A DNA stretch of 64,000 nt from Sphingobacteriales bacterium 16-39-50 (GTDB taxonomy: Bacteria > Bacteroidota > Bacteroidia > Sphingobacteriales > Sphingobacteriaceae). This document shows positions 62,992 through 64,000 of the stretch, piece after piece. The position numbers and the translations under genes are program-made. Location of the stretch: assembly GCA_002257025.1 (NCBI GenBank), contig NCHA01000004.1, positions 122,456 through 186,455 of the forward strand, in the 5' to 3' direction. The notes below the pieces were generated by a model. That model had not been told where the DNA came from and did not search any database. It was given only the letters and a program-made list of their open reading frames with translations. The stretch's first letter is position 1, and every line of letters begins with the position of its first letter.

Positions 62992-63053
62992 GATAAATAA
63001 GAAACAAAGTGTAGAATGATTAGGGTGCAATCTGCGCCTATATATCTTCATCA

Positions 63054-63073
63054 GAGGAGTCAGAAGACTCCTC
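63054..63073. terminator. Short hairpin between convergent genes
   Basis: A perfect 8-bp stem GAGGAGTC/GACTCCTC (63054-63061 with 63066-63073) has an AGAA loop. It lies between the convergent beta-helix and DUF6169 genes. There is no clear U-tract, so the terminator role is tentative. Confidence 0.5.
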
Positions 63074-63136
63074 ATCATTTGATAATCCGTAGAGCCGCTT
63101 CGCTAACTCAACGGACAGTAGATTTTCTATGTAAAG

Positions 63137-63628
63137 CTATTTATTTGTCATTATTTCATCTATATAAGCATCAATGGCTTCAAGGATTAATTCTCGTAAT
63201 GGGTTGACCTTTAACATCAAAATACCCATATAAATTTCCTCATTGTTATAAATACCATGCTTTCTGTGATGCTCAATTTCTCCTGAAAGCTCTTCACGAT
63301 GCCATTTACTAAATGCAATGCTCCTGTGACGTGCATATTCATCTTCCTGGAAACAAAAATAGATCAAAGCTTCATTACCATGCTGCTTAAAAAATTCACG
63401 TACAATAAAGACTATGGTGCTTTTTATCCTATCGTCGTATTTATTACTAAATTTTGAAGATATATATTGTCCGCTTCGTTCAAATCCAAAACTAAATACC
63501 TTGTGATTATTTCCGTGAGAATCTTGAATAGAATATTCAGTGAAGAAAGCAACATACTCCACACCTAGCTCGGTTGTGAATTTATAGAAACCTTTCTCAG
63601 TAATTTCTAAATTATATCGGAGAGACAA
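63137..63628 (-). CDS. DUF6169 family protein
   Basis: 163 residues matching what I recall of DUF6169. An N-terminal strand region (YNLEITEKGFYKFTTELGVEYVAFFTEY) is followed by a central FSFGFERSG and then a conserved helical part with FFKQHGNEALIYFCFQEDEYARHRSIAFSKWH, which is rich in Cys, His, Arg and acidic residues. There is no signal peptide. Function unknown. Its start overlaps the end of a small upstream gene by 17 bp, an arrangement like toxin-antitoxin or other two-component modules, but no nuclease or transferase motif is recognised. Confidence 0.75.
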   Translation of the reverse strand: MSLRYNLEITEKGFYKFTTELGVEYVAFFTEYSIQDSHGNNHKVFSFGFERSGQYISSKFSNKYDDRIKSTIVFIVREFFKQHGNEALIYFCFQEDEYARHRSIAFSKWHREELSGEIEHHRKHGIYNNEEIYMGILMLKVNPLRELILEAIDAYIDEIMTNK

Positions 63629-63752
63629 TTTTTATGCCTTTTTGAGAAGACAAATCCTTACCGGACTTAATGGCCTTGACAATACGCTTTTTATCTTCAA
63701 TCATCTTGATTAATGGATTAGTAGAAGATTTATCTTTTACTTTGTTGGCCAT
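63612..63752 (-). CDS. Small protein (46 aa) paired with DUF6169
   Basis: 46 residues from ATG 63752 (MANKVKDKSS). An in-frame ATG at 63773 is possible but would leave almost no leader after the promoter box at 63781-63788. The sequence is basic and helical (NPLIKMIEDKKRIVKAIKSG), then ends KDLSSQKGIKIVSPI, resembling short Bacteroidota partner proteins with an IKxVxP tail. It overlaps the DUF6169 gene by 17 bp and should be translated with it. Confidence 0.6.
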   Translation of the reverse strand: MANKVKDKSSTNPLIKMIEDKKRIVKAIKSGKDLSSQKGIKIVSPI

Positions 63753-63780
63753 ATTTGATGTTTTAGATAACATAGTAATA

Positions 63781-63814
63781 CAAATATAATTATAAATAAC
63801 TTTTTAAACGCAAA
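63781..63814 (-). promoter_or_regulatory. Candidate promoter for the small-protein/DUF6169 pair
   Basis: On the minus strand, TATATTTG (63788-63781) fits the TAnnTTTG -7 consensus and TTTG lies at 63814-63811. The spacing is 22 nt rather than 19, so the -33 assignment is weaker. Beyond 63814 to the window end no gene is seen. Confidence 0.45.
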
Positions 63815-64000
63815 CCAATTTATTGAAAGGTTTAAAAATTAACAAGTTACCTCTGCGCAGTACCAGGAAAACCGCAATACTCTCTTGTCCGTGGTCTTTC
63901 ACCTGTCCGATTTCTATGATCTAAGCAACTGATCTAACGTAATTTTTTTCATACAATCTGTTTTGTCTTACACAGGCAAATATCCTTAAGATTAGCTTAT

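Noticed and set aside
63016..63207. 63-codon plus-strand frame after the beta-helix gene.
   Set aside because: It crosses the hairpin at 63054-63073 and the 3' end of the DUF6169 gene and has no recognisable content.

Overview
The window looks like a chromosomal segment of a Bacteroidota bacterium, most likely a Sphingobacteriales (Pedobacter/Solitalea-like) member. The signs are an A+T-rich genome with weak Shine-Dalgarno signals, promoter matches to the Bacteroidota TTTG-N19-TAnnTTTG consensus, families typical of that phylum (DUF4290, DUF6266, DUF6169, Hc1-type histone H1, cytoplasmic AMP nucleosidase, two-component-regulator propellers), many small FSSC/FSAC-type lipoproteins, and a MurA with Asp in place of the catalytic Cys. 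I saw no transposase, integrase, phage or CRISPR gene. Identifications come from reading translated motifs, not from a database search.

Layout. 1-8.7 kb: a truncated GH20 hexosaminidase, a PepSY-like repeat lipoprotein, a SlyD-type FKBP, a YyaL/DUF255 thioredoxin-fold protein, a dipeptide epimerase and an M20 dipeptidase. The last two are convergent and both fit peptide or murein-peptide recycling. 8.5-15.4 kb: two small secreted peptides, a TPR sensor ending in a phosphoacceptor (DHp) domain without an ATPase domain, a UvrD/PcrA helicase, DUF4290 and murA. 15.4-20.3 kb: a tight four-gene operon (FAD/NAD oxidoreductase, membrane polyferredoxin, two GT2 glycosyltransferases). 20.3-26.3 kb, minus strand: cystathionine beta-synthase, AMP nucleosidase, clpX, clpP, trigger factor and a tRNA-Leu(UAG) with a good promoter and terminator. 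26.4-33.4 kb: a cytoplasmic BtuF-like protein, a GT-C mannosyltransferase-like protein, SRPBCC, VOC plus AraC, DUF6265, an NTF2-like protein, a HEAT-like protein and a histone H1-like protein. 33.9-39 kb: PEP synthase and a P2A-type ATPase. 39-47 kb: a frameshifted propeller lipoprotein, a coiled-coil protein, a PLP gamma-lyase/synthase, a class C serine hydrolase, an S9 peptidase and a GNAT enzyme. 47.8-52.8 kb: a minus-strand cluster of two paralogous amidohydrolases flanking an NagX/DUF5009 membrane protein, followed by a GH109-type glycosidase. 53.5-59.8 kb: an RND efflux operon. 60-64 kb: DUF6266, a TacA/TacT-type toxin-antitoxin pair, a beta-helix protein and a DUF6169 protein with a small overlapping upstream gene.

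The most unusual material lies in the spacers. A ~200-bp palindromic MITE-like family occurs as three full copies and one degenerate copy. The full copies are flanked by 9-bp direct repeats at TTAA-N-TTAA-like targets. One copy is nested inside a second palindromic family (GACCCTGAAGGGGTC modules). A third class is a run of short hairpins whose stems differ but whose loops are GAAA, GAAT or GAAG. Among the genes, the best candidates for undescribed biology are the amidohydrolase/NagX/GH109 locus, the redox-glycosyltransferase operon, the DHp-only sensor beside two small secreted peptides, and the two-gene DUF6169 module.
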